Positions 8,865 through 17,386 of a stretch of 64,000 bases of DNA are shown in pieces. A program made the translations under genes and the position numbers. The DNA is from Nitrospira sp. (GTDB taxonomy: Bacteria; Nitrospirota; Nitrospiria; Nitrospirales; Nitrospiraceae): assembly GCA_024760525.1 (NCBI GenBank), contig CP060499.1:3803501-3867500 (forward strand), in the 5' to 3' direction. Numbering within the stretch: the stretch's first letter is position 1; each line of letters begins with the position of its first letter. The notes beneath the pieces were generated by a model. That model had not been told where the DNA came from. It was given only the letters and a program-made list of their open reading frames with translations, and did not search any database.

Positions 8865-10970
8865 CTACGGCTCCCACGTCCCGGTTGCGAAGTCGAACTT
8901 ATCGGCCGCAGAACGTATCTTGAGATCATTCGTCTTCACACCCAGCGCGCGGAGATAGGGCTCGGACTCCTTTTCCGGCTGCCAGGCCAGAATCTTGGCC
9001 GGATGTTTCGTCCGTTGGGTGGCCGGTTTCGATGGTTCGAGCTGAAGATTCTTCGATTTGTCTTCAGCGCGCTGATTCCAGAACTCAATCCAGCCGGACC
9101 CTGGAGTCGGAGGCAGTGACGTGAGGCCAAGATGTTCGCTCCAGAGTGATTCGCGAAACGCGGTGACGGTCTGGTTGGGAACCGCCGAATCAGGCTGCTT
9201 CTCGCATATCACCACGTTCAACTCCGTCGAGCGAGTCGGCTGCCTTGCCTGGCCAGGATTGGCATGTTGTGTCGGCCGTGCTGTTCCAATCTTGACGGCT
9301 GCGACGATAGCGATGACGAGCGGACTTAACAGCCAGATGACGATGCCCATCATCAGTTTCTTCCACCATTTCCCTTCCTCGATCTGATCGGCCAGCTTCT
9401 CTTCCACGATAGTGGACAGCTGAATCTGGTTCAGGGACGCGCCGTCCAAGTTAGCGCTACCTACCGTCGCCCACACATCATCAACAATCGCCACTTTGCT
9501 GTGAACATAGATGGGCATGATCTCGTATTTCGGAGCAGTTTCTTGACAACTCCAGATGGTGAAGAGGCCCAGGCGCTTCTTGACCAGCGGCTCTCCCAAT
9601 GCTTTGACGAGATCGGAGCGGAACTGCTTGATCAATTGGATTTGCTTTTCCGGATAACCTGAAACATCCGGTTTGGCGTTCATGACGAGAATGACTTCCA
9701 ACTTGGCCGCTTCCGGCATCCGCATTCGCTCGAGCAAGGCGTCGAAAATCTCCGGCGCGGTAAAATACTGGTCTTCGAGATAGACAAAGTTTTTGGCCTG
9801 AGCAATGGCGCGTTGGTAAGCCTCCAGCGCGCCGGTTTCTCCATGGGGAAGCGCAGGACCGCCCGTGTGTGAAGTCGTAAATGTTCCGCCCGGGAGGGTA
9901 CGAATGACCTGAACACCGATGCCCGGTTGGGCTGCCGTGGCCTGTCCCGTAGCGGGAGAGAGCGCAGATGCTGATGAGTCCGCCGCATTCCATATGGTCG
10001 TGAATGTACGGTCGATATGCTCAACGGCCGGCCCTTCCACTTTCACACTGATGTCATGAATCAAGGAACCTCGATGGCGACGGTCTTGAATCATGTGGTC
10101 AGAAGCCCCGAAGTATGATTGCGACATGGTAGAGCCCAATACAAAGGCTTTTGTTCCGTCGAGGATGACCGCCTTAGCATGCATGAAGGACGGTAGGTTG
10201 AGGGGCGAAAGAAAAATGGGGAACGAACGGACGCCGGCGTTGCTGGTCTTGAAGAAATCCTCCACCAAGCCGTCGGTGTCGGCGCCGAAGATTCTGCCGA
10301 ACAGGGGAACATCCTGAACAAGAATGTTGATGGACGCGAGCGTGGCGGCTTTGGTCTTGAGGATTTCATGCACCCTCAACCCATTGACCGGCACATTCTC
10401 GGGCGGCGGGTCTGGAACGAATTTAGTGATCAAATTCTTCCCCAGCCAAAAATTCATATTCATGAAATGGATAGACGTGCCGGCTTTATTGATGTCATCG
10501 GTCAGCAAAGGAAACAATTTCTCCCCGTCTTTCAAAATGACCACCTCGTTGCCGGTGGTCCAGGTGATGGGAGTCCCATCGGCACGAAGATTGGGATTAG
10601 TGGGGTCGAGCGTCGCGTTGGTCACGAGCCAGCCTTCGATATTGACCCGATGGATGTTGATCGTGGTGAGAGTGAGCGTGCTGTCGGTTACGTCGTCGTG
10701 TTCGGCGGTTTGATGCAACAATCGCAACCCAGGCCCATAGATCCTCACGACGATGTCGGGATTTCTGTCGAGCACCCAGGCCCGGTATCGGTCAGGAGTG
10801 TACGCAATGCTGAAAAATCCATCGTCGTCGCTGAAGACAGGCTTGGAGTCTTTATTGAGGATCTCCTCGGAAAAAAGCGGATCGAAATCCACCGCGACAA
10901 TCGCGAGGCCTTTGATCCCCTTATCCGTTCCGGCGTAGAAGACGCGGCCCTGAACGCTTGTATTGGCCAT
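8865..10970 (-). CDS. Phospholipase D-like protein with transmembrane insertion
   Basis: A 701-residue protein with two HKD half-sites: His264-Lys266-Asp271 (HAKAVILD) and His490-Lys492-Asp497 (HSKVAIVD), the latter followed by GSANLDG. Both active-site halves are intact, so phosphodiesterase or phosphatidyltransferase activity is plausible. Residues 1 to ~110 form a beta-rich domain resembling carboxypeptidase-regulatory or transthyretin folds. After the second HKD motif a hydrophobic helix (about 540-562) interrupts the usual PLD tail and is followed by a Pro/Gln/Thr-rich linker. The conserved tail then resumes with ELNVVI and FRESLWSEHLG. No N-terminal signal peptide is seen. It is the first gene of the cassette, and its TAG abuts the DUF6603 copy B gene. 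The SD ahead of the ATG is weak. Substrate (lipid or nucleic acid) cannot be told from sequence. Confidence 0.9.
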   Translation of the reverse strand: MANTSVQGRVFYAGTDKGIKGLAIVAVDFDPLFSEEILNKDSKPVFSDDDGFFSIAYTPDRYRAWVLDRNPDIVVRIYGPGLRLLHQTAEHDDVTDSTLTLTTINIHRVNIEGWLVTNATLDPTNPNLRADGTPITWTTGNEVVILKDGEKLFPLLTDDINKAGTSIHFMNMNFWLGKNLITKFVPDPPPENVPVNGLRVHEILKTKAATLASINILVQDVPLFGRIFGADTDGLVEDFFKTSNAGVRSFPIFLSPLNLPSFMHAKAVILDGTKAFVLGSTMSQSYFGASDHMIQDRRHRGSLIHDISVKVEGPAVEHIDRTFTTIWNAADSSASALSPATGQATAAQPGIGVQVIRTLPGGTFTTSHTGGPALPHGETGALEAYQRAIAQAKNFVYLEDQYFTAPEIFDALLERMRMPEAAKLEVILVMNAKPDVSGYPEKQIQLIKQFRSDLVKALGEPLVKKRLGLFTIWSCQETAPKYEIMPIYVHSKVAIVDDVWATVGSANLDGASLNQIQLSTIVEEKLADQIEEGKWWKKLMMGIVIWLLSPLVIAIVAAVKIGTARPTQHANPGQARQPTRSTELNVVICEKQPDSAVPNQTVTAFRESLWSEHLGLTSLPPTPGSGWIEFWNQRAEDKSKNLQLEPSKPATQRTKHPAKILAWQPEKESEPYLRALGVKTNDLKIRSAADKFDFATGTWEP

Positions 10971-11011
10971 GTTGGTGGCCCAGAAGGAAATGCGGATGTG
11001 TTGATTTCCGG

Positions 11012-11040
11012 AAACTACTCTGGTCGATGGATGATGTCAA
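11012..11040 (-). promoter_or_regulatory. sigma70-type promoter of the PLD/DUF6603/S8 cassette
   Basis: Read on the minus strand, a perfect TTGACA (11035-11040) is followed after 17 bases by TAGTTT (11012-11017), a weak -10 box. Transcription would start near 11005, about 35 nt ahead of the PLD start codon. It lies between the terminator at 11115-11142 and the cassette, which would make the cassette an independent unit. Confidence 0.5.
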
Positions 11041-11114
11041 CCGATCGTGTCCCAAATTCCAGAAGGTACATTCGGGGCGATAACAAATGTCGGAAGTTGG
11101 AGAGCTGAATGACA

Positions 11115-11142
11115 AAGGGGCTCTCCCACAGGAGAGCCCCTT
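11115..11142 (-). terminator. Intrinsic terminator after the OmpA-like gene
   Basis: A perfect 12-bp inverted repeat (AAGGGGCTCTCC / GGAGAGCCCCTT) around a 4-nt loop, 32 bp past the stop of the OmpA-like gene. On the minus strand it is followed by a short T-rich stretch. It insulates the cassette from upstream transcription. Confidence 0.75.
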
Positions 11143-11174
11143 CAACCAACGGGAAGTGGACACACTTTTCTCGA

Positions 11175-12197
11175 TTACTTGACGATGACCTCAACCCGGC
11201 GATTTTTGGATCGACCGTCAGCCGTCTTGTTGCTCGCAACCGGATTGCTTTCTCCATGACCAGCAGCCGACAGGTTGCTGGTGAGCCCCCCGCCACGTAA
11301 AGCCTGGGCGGCGCTCTCAGCACGAGCGTCCGATAGCTCCTTATTCGTCGGATATTTTTTCTTTAAGGCACTCTTGATCGGAACATTGTCGGTATAGCCG
11401 GCCACATGGACCTGCTTTTCCGGAAAGTCTTTCAGGACGCCGCCCACTCGTTGCAACGCATCGGCTCCGGCAGGCTTAAGTTGATCTTCGCCTGAGTCGA
11501 AGAGATAACCGGAAGCCAAGTTGATCAGAAGACGCTCGCTGTTTAAATCGATCGCAATATTACCCTTGGCGATCTCGGGACGGAGAGCCCGGATCAGCCC
11601 ACGCTGCGCCTCTTGCAACTTGGCCGTTTCAGCGGACAAGTCGCCCCGCAGACCGGCGAGTTCCTTGTCACGATCGGCGAGCCGGCTTTCCAGATCAGCA
11701 ATACGCTGGTTGGCGGCTGCGAGTTCTGCGGCAAGCCTGTCCTTGTCGCCACTGTGCTGACGGGAGGCGGCCAGTTCCGTCGCGAGGCCATCCCTCTCCA
11801 TTTGCGCTGCCGACAGTTGACTGGAAAGATTCGCAGAATCGCCCGCGCTGGAACGCAAGGCGGCAATTTCTCGATCACGCTCAGCGAGCTGCCGTTCCAA
11901 GTCGCTGACACGGCTACTCAACGCTCCGTTTTGTCTGCGCGCAGCCTCCAACTCGCGGGACAATCGTTCGCGATCTTGCTCCAGTGCCGCCAGACGGGCA
12001 GCTAGCTCTTGAGATGGATCGGGAGTCACCGCTTTCGCCGTGGAGGGGCACCCTTTGCCCTGGTGATAGCCGTACCATCGGTCGATACACACGGTCGGCT
12101 GCTTGATATACGCATCGGGGTGCTGCTTCAGAAATGATGAACAACCCATCAAGGCGACCACGATCGCCATACCTATTGCCGTCTTAAGTGTTCCCAT
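11175..12197 (-). CDS. OmpA-family peptidoglycan-associated lipoprotein
   Basis: A 340-residue outer-membrane lipoprotein. The start at 12197 is set by AAGGAG upstream and gives a lipoprotein signal ending in the lipobox LMGC, so Cys would be lipidated. A long central region (about 60-205) rich in Glu, Arg, Ala and Leu with repeated AELAA/RDRE patterns is predicted coiled coil. The C-terminal ~120 residues form an OmpA/MotB peptidoglycan-binding domain, seen as YLFDSGEDQLKPAG, VAGYTDNVPI and the final NRRVEVIV. Role: tethering the outer membrane to the wall. A longer in-frame start at 12236 is unlikely because it would bury the signal peptide. Confidence 0.9.
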   Translation of the reverse strand: MGTLKTAIGMAIVVALMGCSSFLKQHPDAYIKQPTVCIDRWYGYHQGKGCPSTAKAVTPDPSQELAARLAALEQDRERLSRELEAARRQNGALSSRVSDLERQLAERDREIAALRSSAGDSANLSSQLSAAQMERDGLATELAASRQHSGDKDRLAAELAAANQRIADLESRLADRDKELAGLRGDLSAETAKLQEAQRGLIRALRPEIAKGNIAIDLNSERLLINLASGYLFDSGEDQLKPAGADALQRVGGVLKDFPEKQVHVAGYTDNVPIKSALKKKYPTNKELSDARAESAAQALRGGGLTSNLSAAGHGESNPVASNKTADGRSKNRRVEVIVK

Positions 12198-12268
12198 GAT
12201 GATCTCCTTACCTTCCAAGCACGTGACATACACCACGCAACCTTGACGCTCCGTGTATCGCTGTCACG

Positions 12269-12688
12269 CTACTGCCGGGTTTTCAACAGATCACGGATCT
12301 CCATCAACAATTTCTCTTCGTTGGTCGGCGCGGGTGGAGCAGGCGGTGGCGGCGGCGCCTCTTGCCTAAACCGGTTCACCTGCTTGACCAGGATGAAAAT
12401 GACAAAAGCGATAATGATGAAGTCGAACACGCTTTGGAGAAAGACTCCGTAATTGAGCGTCGGAGCTCCGGCGGCTTTTGCGGCGGCTAAGGATGGAGGT
12501 GAGGTTCGAGACAGATCGATGAAGAGACTGGAAAAATCAACTTTCCCCATCAGCAGTCCCATCGGGGGCATGAGGACGTCGCTGACGAGTGACGACACGA
12601 TCTTGCCGAACGCTCCACCGATGATGACACCGATCGCCATGTCCAGGACGTTGCCCTTCATGGCAAACTCTTTGAACTCTTTCAGCAT
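12269..12688 (-). CDS. mscL: Large-conductance mechanosensitive channel MscL
   Basis: A 139-residue inner-membrane channel that opens under membrane tension to release osmolytes on hypo-osmotic shock. The N-terminus ([20 protein letters not shown]) and the pore helix [17 protein letters not shown] are diagnostic. TM2 is at about 75-98, followed by a proline-rich linker and a charged C-terminal helix. A strong AAAGGAGG precedes the start. The 275 bp upstream to the next gene hold no other gene that I can see. Confidence 0.97.
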   Translation of the reverse strand: MLKEFKEFAMKGNVLDMAIGVIIGGAFGKIVSSLVSDVLMPPMGLLMGKVDFSSLFIDLSRTSPPSLAAAKAAGAPTLNYGVFLQSVFDFIIIAFVIFILVKQVNRFRQEAPPPPPAPPAPTNEEKLLMEIRDLLKTRQ

Positions 12689-12963
12689 GCTGCTCCTCCT
12701 TTGAGAAAGCCGATCAGTGCGACACCGTAAATAGCCTCAGACTCTCAATTCTCGACCTTTGCGGTGAAAGTTTCAAGGCAAGCAGAACGATTGGCTCGAC
12801 GGATACTGAAAATCTCGTCCGGTGAGGCTGCACGGAAGAAACGGTCGAGGCGTAATCTTTCTCACCCACCTGTCTTGAGTTGCCTTGGCCGCTCTTGTCC
12901 GTTGATGCGTTGAGACCTTACACGTTGCGAAAGCGACTCTGGATCTCTTGCTGTATCCTCAAG

Positions 12964-14067
12964 CTATCGTTTACGCGTCGTATCGAAGGCATAGCCGAGC
13001 GTGAGCAGGTACAAATTGTCCGTATCGCCGGTGCCGGCAGGCGGCCGATTATTGAAACGCGTGGTCACCTGGAATCCGCTCGCCAGACTCCCCAGAATCT
13101 TCAAGCGAAACCCGTTATCCATCGTGTAGTAGAAATCCGAGAAGGTTTGGAGAGACGGGAAAATTTCGTTGTAGTGATAGAGCGTGACACGGCCGTCGAA
13201 CAGGGGCCAATCCAATTTCATGGCCACGCGCCCACGAAAACTTGCCTTATCCGGAAACGGGTCACGAAAGTCTTCATTGAAATATGACGGACCCGCTTCA
13301 GTGTACAAGGTCATGTCTTTGAAAATGCCGTTGTAGTCTCCGCGCTCAATCCATTGATACCCCGCACCGCTGGAGATCGCCGTTCTCAACTTCAAGTTTT
13401 GTAATCGGTCGTTCTCAAAATAGGCCGACGTATACCAGAAAAACCGTTTAGTGATAAAGAAGTCGAGCTTGATCGTCCCTCGAGCATTCCGAGTGATCAG
13501 GCTGCCGGCATTGTCGCCATAGACGTAGCGGCCCAGCAATGTCAACCGAAGCTGCTCGCTTCGAGCCACAAGATCGCCCAGCACGCTGATGTTCCGGAGT
13601 TGGCTATTTCCTGTGGCTTGTGAGTACCCGGCATTCAAACTGCCGGTGTAAATGACCGGAGGTTGGACCATAGGGTTTACTTGAGTCACCGTATCCATCG
13701 GTACCGTCATCGTGCTTACTGTGGGCCCTCCTTTAAGTTTCATCATTCCAGGGTCGCTCTCTTCGACGGTTCCGACCAGAACGGATCCTTCCTTCAAATG
13801 AAAAGGAATGGGATGAGAGACGGCCAGTTTACTGACCGCTTCCCACTTCACCTTGATGATGTCGCTCACCATGGAGTTTTTGATCTGAAGTATCCCGCCC
13901 GTCATCTCTATCACTTCGCCATAAATCACACTGCCGTCTTTCAAGGTCACGACGTCCAGCGCCGGAGCTGAATCCGGAGGTGCTGAGGCGGACTGATCGG
14001 CAGCGGAAGCGACGTTCCCCATCATGAAGAGAAGTATCATTACGGTAAACAGAACCGACTGCTTCAT
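12964..14067 (-). CDS. DUF481-family outer-membrane protein
   Basis: A 367-residue exported protein with a clear signal peptide (cleavage near VASAADQ). Residues 40-140 form a small beta domain with repeated LKDGSVIYGEV, LKEGSVLVGTV-type strands. The C-terminal ~220 residues alternate hydrophobic and polar residues, contain many aromatics and end in YAFDTTRKR, matching the DUF481 (YdiY-like) beta-barrel family. A GGAGGA motif precedes the ATG. Its role is unknown; related proteins are often salt- or acid-inducible outer-membrane proteins, which would suit the nearby mechanosensitive channels. Confidence 0.8.
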   Translation of the reverse strand: MKQSVLFTVMILLFMMGNVASAADQSASAPPDSAPALDVVTLKDGSVIYGEVIEMTGGILQIKNSMVSDIIKVKWEAVSKLAVSHPIPFHLKEGSVLVGTVEESDPGMMKLKGGPTVSTMTVPMDTVTQVNPMVQPPVIYTGSLNAGYSQATGNSQLRNISVLGDLVARSEQLRLTLLGRYVYGDNAGSLITRNARGTIKLDFFITKRFFWYTSAYFENDRLQNLKLRTAISSGAGYQWIERGDYNGIFKDMTLYTEAGPSYFNEDFRDPFPDKASFRGRVAMKLDWPLFDGRVTLYHYNEIFPSLQTFSDFYYTMDNGFRLKILGSLASGFQVTTRFNNRPPAGTGDTDNLYLLTLGYAFDTTRKR

Positions 14068-14387
14068 GTATCCTCCTTCGTCACTAACGTCCCCACAGAG
14101 CTGTCAATCTTAGGGCTATACCGTGTTTGCCATGACACCGCAGCAGATGGATGCCGCGGGCAGCACTCGCCGCTTCGGATCTTCCGGAGATTCTCAAGCG
14201 TAGGGATTCTTACAGACGAGTGGTTATAACACTGGTAGGCATATCCGAATTCGCGTACCTCTTATTGCATAATTTCCATTCAGGCTCGAGATGGAGGCGC
14301 ACCTTGACGCCGGCAATAACTCAGAAGAGCGATCGCCGAGACTTCACGTCGCTCACATCCACACCGTGGGTTTCTTCTCGACCGCTC
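14068..14387. other. Intergenic region, no gene seen
   Basis: 320 bp between the DUF481 and MscS genes. It holds the SD of the DUF481 gene and a TTGACA on the minus strand (14102-14107) without a convincing -10 box at the right distance. The plus-strand open frame across it has no SD and no recognisable product. Confidence 0.5.
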
Positions 14388-15191
14388 TTATCCGTTCACT
14401 AAGTGGACGGTAAGACTCGCAGCAGGTAGCGCAATCCCTCGTCCCTGGAATCGTTCAAGGATTAACTTGTTCAGCTCTCCCTGAGTCGAACTGTAATCCG
14501 CCACAGCCGTCCACGGCTCTACGGCGATCACCACGGCCAGGGATGACTCCCCGAGAGACGACACTCCTACCGAAGGAACCGGGTCTTTCATGACCGATGG
14601 ATGCCGATTGAGAACATCCCGAACTTGAGCCAGGGCTTCATCGAGATTCGCATTCGCCGATACGGGAATGGTCAACCGCATCTGACGGATGGTTCCAAAG
14701 TTGTGCAGGATCTCTCCGACGATTTTTCTGTTGGGAATGATCACGCGGGAGCGGTCCGCGTGCATCAGTGTCGTTGTGAAGACGTCGATCACTACGACGT
14801 CGCCGTGGACCCCGAGCAACGAAATATGTTCGCCGACCTTATAAGGCTTGCTGAAGATAATCGAGAGCCCGGCCATTACGTTGCTCAGCACCCCCTGCAA
14901 GGCCAACCCGATCCCTACGCCGGCGACTCCGACGCCGGCAATTAGCGGGGCGATGGGCACACCGAGCGTCTGAAGGGCAATCATGGCGGTAAAGAGCAGC
15001 ACCACGATCTTGACGATGCGAACGAGGAGCAGACGCACCGGCGGATCAAGGGTCTGCCTCTCGAGCGCTCGCTGTGCCAAATTCCCGGCCCAGCGAGACA
15101 CCATGACACCGGCGATGAAGATCCCGAGCGCAACCGCGGCCTGCAACCCGTACTGCACGGCATACTGCGTGAGCGTATCTACGACATTCAT
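14388..15191 (-). CDS. mscS: Small-conductance mechanosensitive channel (MscS family)
   Basis: A 267-residue protein with the minimal MscS plan. Three TM helices fall at about 12-32, 52-72 and 78-110. The third carries the Gly/Ala-packed pore pattern IAGVGVAGVGIGLALQGVLSN, followed by the beta domain (VGEHISLLGVHGDVVVIDVFTT) and the alpha/beta cytoplasmic cage. MscS channels release solutes under moderate membrane tension. It starts 15 bp after the AsmA-like gene ends, so the two are probably co-transcribed. Confidence 0.93.
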   Translation of the reverse strand: MNVVDTLTQYAVQYGLQAAVALGIFIAGVMVSRWAGNLAQRALERQTLDPPVRLLLVRIVKIVVLLFTAMIALQTLGVPIAPLIAGVGVAGVGIGLALQGVLSNVMAGLSIIFSKPYKVGEHISLLGVHGDVVVIDVFTTTLMHADRSRVIIPNRKIVGEILHNFGTIRQMRLTIPVSANANLDEALAQVRDVLNRHPSVMKDPVPSVGVSSLGESSLAVVIAVEPWTAVADYSSTQGELNKLILERFQGRGIALPAASLTVHLVNG

Positions 15192-15206
15192 AGAAGTCAG
15201 CTTTCG

Positions 15207-16856
15207 TTAACGGCCGAAAATTCCCTTGAGCAGCTCTTGTCCCTCTTTCTTCAAGTCCTCGGGTTTGGTGGTGCCCTTGAGCAGCCCACCGACAGTTTCT
15301 TCCACCTTCTTCTTCACCTGCTCCTGCACTTTCCCGGTGACGCCTTTGAGGTCAACTCCATACGACGGTGCTTGCGCGGTGCCGGTAATCGCGAGCGGCA
15401 GGCTCAATCGGCCGTCTTTCAACGCGAGCTTGATGACGGGTGACACTCCGGCGAGCTTCTGACTCACCTCCTGAGACAGGTTGAGATTCACGAGCAGATT
15501 CAACCGCTGGTCGAATCCGATGGTCCCGCCGCCGGTCGCCTGAAAATCATGACTGTCCATTAGGAGACGCTTTACGTTGATGATCCCGTGCTTGATGGCA
15601 AGATCCGTTTCGATCGTCGAAAACGCTGTTGCTTTAGGATCGCCGAGTGAGATGCCGACAACCTTAAGAGCGGAGACTGCCTCCTGAAGCAGATTCACCC
15701 CCTCAATCTTCCCATCCTTCACCGCCATGTGACCGGTTCCTTCCAAGGCCTTTGTCAGATCCGGCATGGAGAACCCTTGGCCTTGCAACGAAAGATCGGC
15801 GCCGGCCGTCCCGCTGACGGAGATCGGTGTCTCCGCGACAGCAGTGAACGCCGGGCCAAGTTGTACTCCTTGAACCGTGACGCCACCCTTGAAAGGCGGC
15901 GCATCGGACCCGGCGATCAGTTTGCCCTGCCCTTTGATCTGACCGTCGAATAATTGGAACGACAGGGCATTCAGCTTAGCTTCCTGTCCTCTCACTTCCG
16001 CCGCGATCTGAAAATTCTTCACGTCGACCGGCTTTTTGAGCGGGAGCGCCACCGGAAGGTTCGCCGTATTGATCACCGGCGAAGTGATATTGATGTTGGC
16101 GTCATTCCCGGCGGCTTTGCCCGTAATCGTGAAGTCCGTCTTCCCTACACCGAGCTGAAAATTGATTGCGTCAATATCCATCGTCTCTTTCAGCGGTCCG
16201 AACGTACCATCGAGTTTCACCGGTATGTTGAACGGCTGCACGAGTGAGAGGAAGTGCAAGGTCGGCGTTTGGCCGAGCCGAACGTCACGAAGAAGCAACT
16301 CCATATCCTGCAACACATACTCAGTCGGTTTGGCGGCGGACAGATCGCGATACGTCAATTTCCCGCCGTCGATTGAGACTCGGTCAACGGCCAAGAGTGC
16401 CAGTACTTTAAGGGGGCCCTCGGTCGAAGGAATCGGGGCACGAGAGGGCGTTTCAGGGACCCCCACCCCCTTGCGGCCAATCGTCGACGCGTTTAGGACA
16501 CCTTTCTTGTTCTTGATCACCGTGATGTCGGGATCGCGAAGCGTGATTTCTTCCACCTCGACCTTGCCGCTCAGCAACGGCATCAATTTCACACCCACAT
16601 CCAACGAGGAAAGTGACGCAAAGGGGCCTGAGCCGAAGGATGGGTCATCCAGCACTGCAAAGCCGGCCACGCGCGCGCCGATCCTCGGCCAGACCGTCAA
16701 GCGGATGTCTTGCAACTGAACTTTACGATTGAGGGCATCCTCGATGAGGGGCTTATATTGATCTTGATACTTGTTGAGATCGATGAGGAAGGGAAGCGCG
16801 AGCACAACGCCGACGAGGAGAACGACTAGGACGAGCAAGCCTATCAGGATTTTCAT
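15207..16856 (-). CDS. AsmA-family inner-membrane-anchored protein
   Basis: A 549-residue protein with one N-terminal TM helix (residues 2-24) followed by AsmA-type sequence (LPFLIDLNKYQDQYKPLIED, then RDPDITVIKNKKG). The rest is periplasmic and beta-rich, as in the AsmA/TamB-like lipid-transport and outer-membrane-biogenesis proteins. The start at 16856 is fixed by GGAGG; a start at 16910 would put 18 residues ahead of the anchor. The C-terminal 45 residues are rich in Lys, Glu and Gly (repeated LLKG motifs). Substrate unknown. Confidence 0.85.
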   Translation of the reverse strand: MKILIGLLVLVVLLVGVVLALPFLIDLNKYQDQYKPLIEDALNRKVQLQDIRLTVWPRIGARVAGFAVLDDPSFGSGPFASLSSLDVGVKLMPLLSGKVEVEEITLRDPDITVIKNKKGVLNASTIGRKGVGVPETPSRAPIPSTEGPLKVLALLAVDRVSIDGGKLTYRDLSAAKPTEYVLQDMELLLRDVRLGQTPTLHFLSLVQPFNIPVKLDGTFGPLKETMDIDAINFQLGVGKTDFTITGKAAGNDANINITSPVINTANLPVALPLKKPVDVKNFQIAAEVRGQEAKLNALSFQLFDGQIKGQGKLIAGSDAPPFKGGVTVQGVQLGPAFTAVAETPISVSGTAGADLSLQGQGFSMPDLTKALEGTGHMAVKDGKIEGVNLLQEAVSALKVVGISLGDPKATAFSTIETDLAIKHGIINVKRLLMDSHDFQATGGGTIGFDQRLNLLVNLNLSQEVSQKLAGVSPVIKLALKDGRLSLPLAITGTAQAPSYGVDLKGVTGKVQEQVKKKVEETVGGLLKGTTKPEDLKKEGQELLKGIFGR

Positions 16857-17101
16857 CTTGATCGCCTCCAGGTAAAAATTGAGTATATAAACGGATATCG
16901 TGTGAGTCAAACGATCAGCAACATAGACAACGATCGCATAACATCCCAGAGTATCGACTGTTTAGGAAGTCGCTTCGGCTGATGAAACGGTTGCGGGCCT
17001 GCGGAAAGGTTGCCAGGAGGACTGCTCCGGCGCTGTCGATTTTACCTGGCGAGTCTGGTGGAAGAGAATGCAGAGGCGAATGTATGCATTGACTGCCTTT
17101 T

Positions 17102-17132
17102 GACTGAGGAGGACAACGAGTCCTCCTCAGTC
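17102..17132. terminator. Perfect 13-bp hairpin after the small secreted-protein gene
   Basis: GACTGAGGAGGAC and its exact complement flank a 5-nt loop, 18 bp beyond the stop at 17150. On the minus strand it lacks a U-tract, so it may protect the mRNA 3' end rather than terminate by itself. The surrounding 16857-17149 contains no gene that I can see. Confidence 0.5.
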
Positions 17133-17149
17133 TCGAATCGGCTCAATTC

Positions 17150-17386
17150 TCAGTGGTTCACCGGCTTGGCGTAGGCGTACTGCGTGCCTCCGGACCCGCT
17201 ACTTTGGATGACATCTACTCTCCCCTGTTGTCCTTGAGGATTACTGTCCGATTGCGTCGCCGTCCCTTTCAGTGTCTCGATGATATCCACCCTGTGGGAA
17301 TCCGCAAAGCTCTCGGGAGCGCTTACGATTCCAGTGACGGCCAACAACGCCACCATTCCTACAGCCACACTGCACATCCCTCTCAT
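17150..17386 (-). CDS. Small secreted protein with two RVD motifs
   Basis: A 78-residue protein. The start at 17386 has GGAGG upstream; the longer frame from 17434 lacks one. A signal peptide covers residues 1 to ~28 (GMVALLAVTGIVSA...ADS). The mature part is short, hydrophilic and rich in Gly, Ser and Gln, with two similar segments, RVDIIETLKG and RVDVIQSSGS, about 28 residues apart. No known family is recognised. The frame, SD, signal peptide and following hairpin support a real gene. Confidence 0.65.
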   Translation of the reverse strand: MRGMCSVAVGMVALLAVTGIVSAPESFADSHRVDIIETLKGTATQSDSNPQGQQGRVDVIQSSGSGGTQYAYAKPVNH

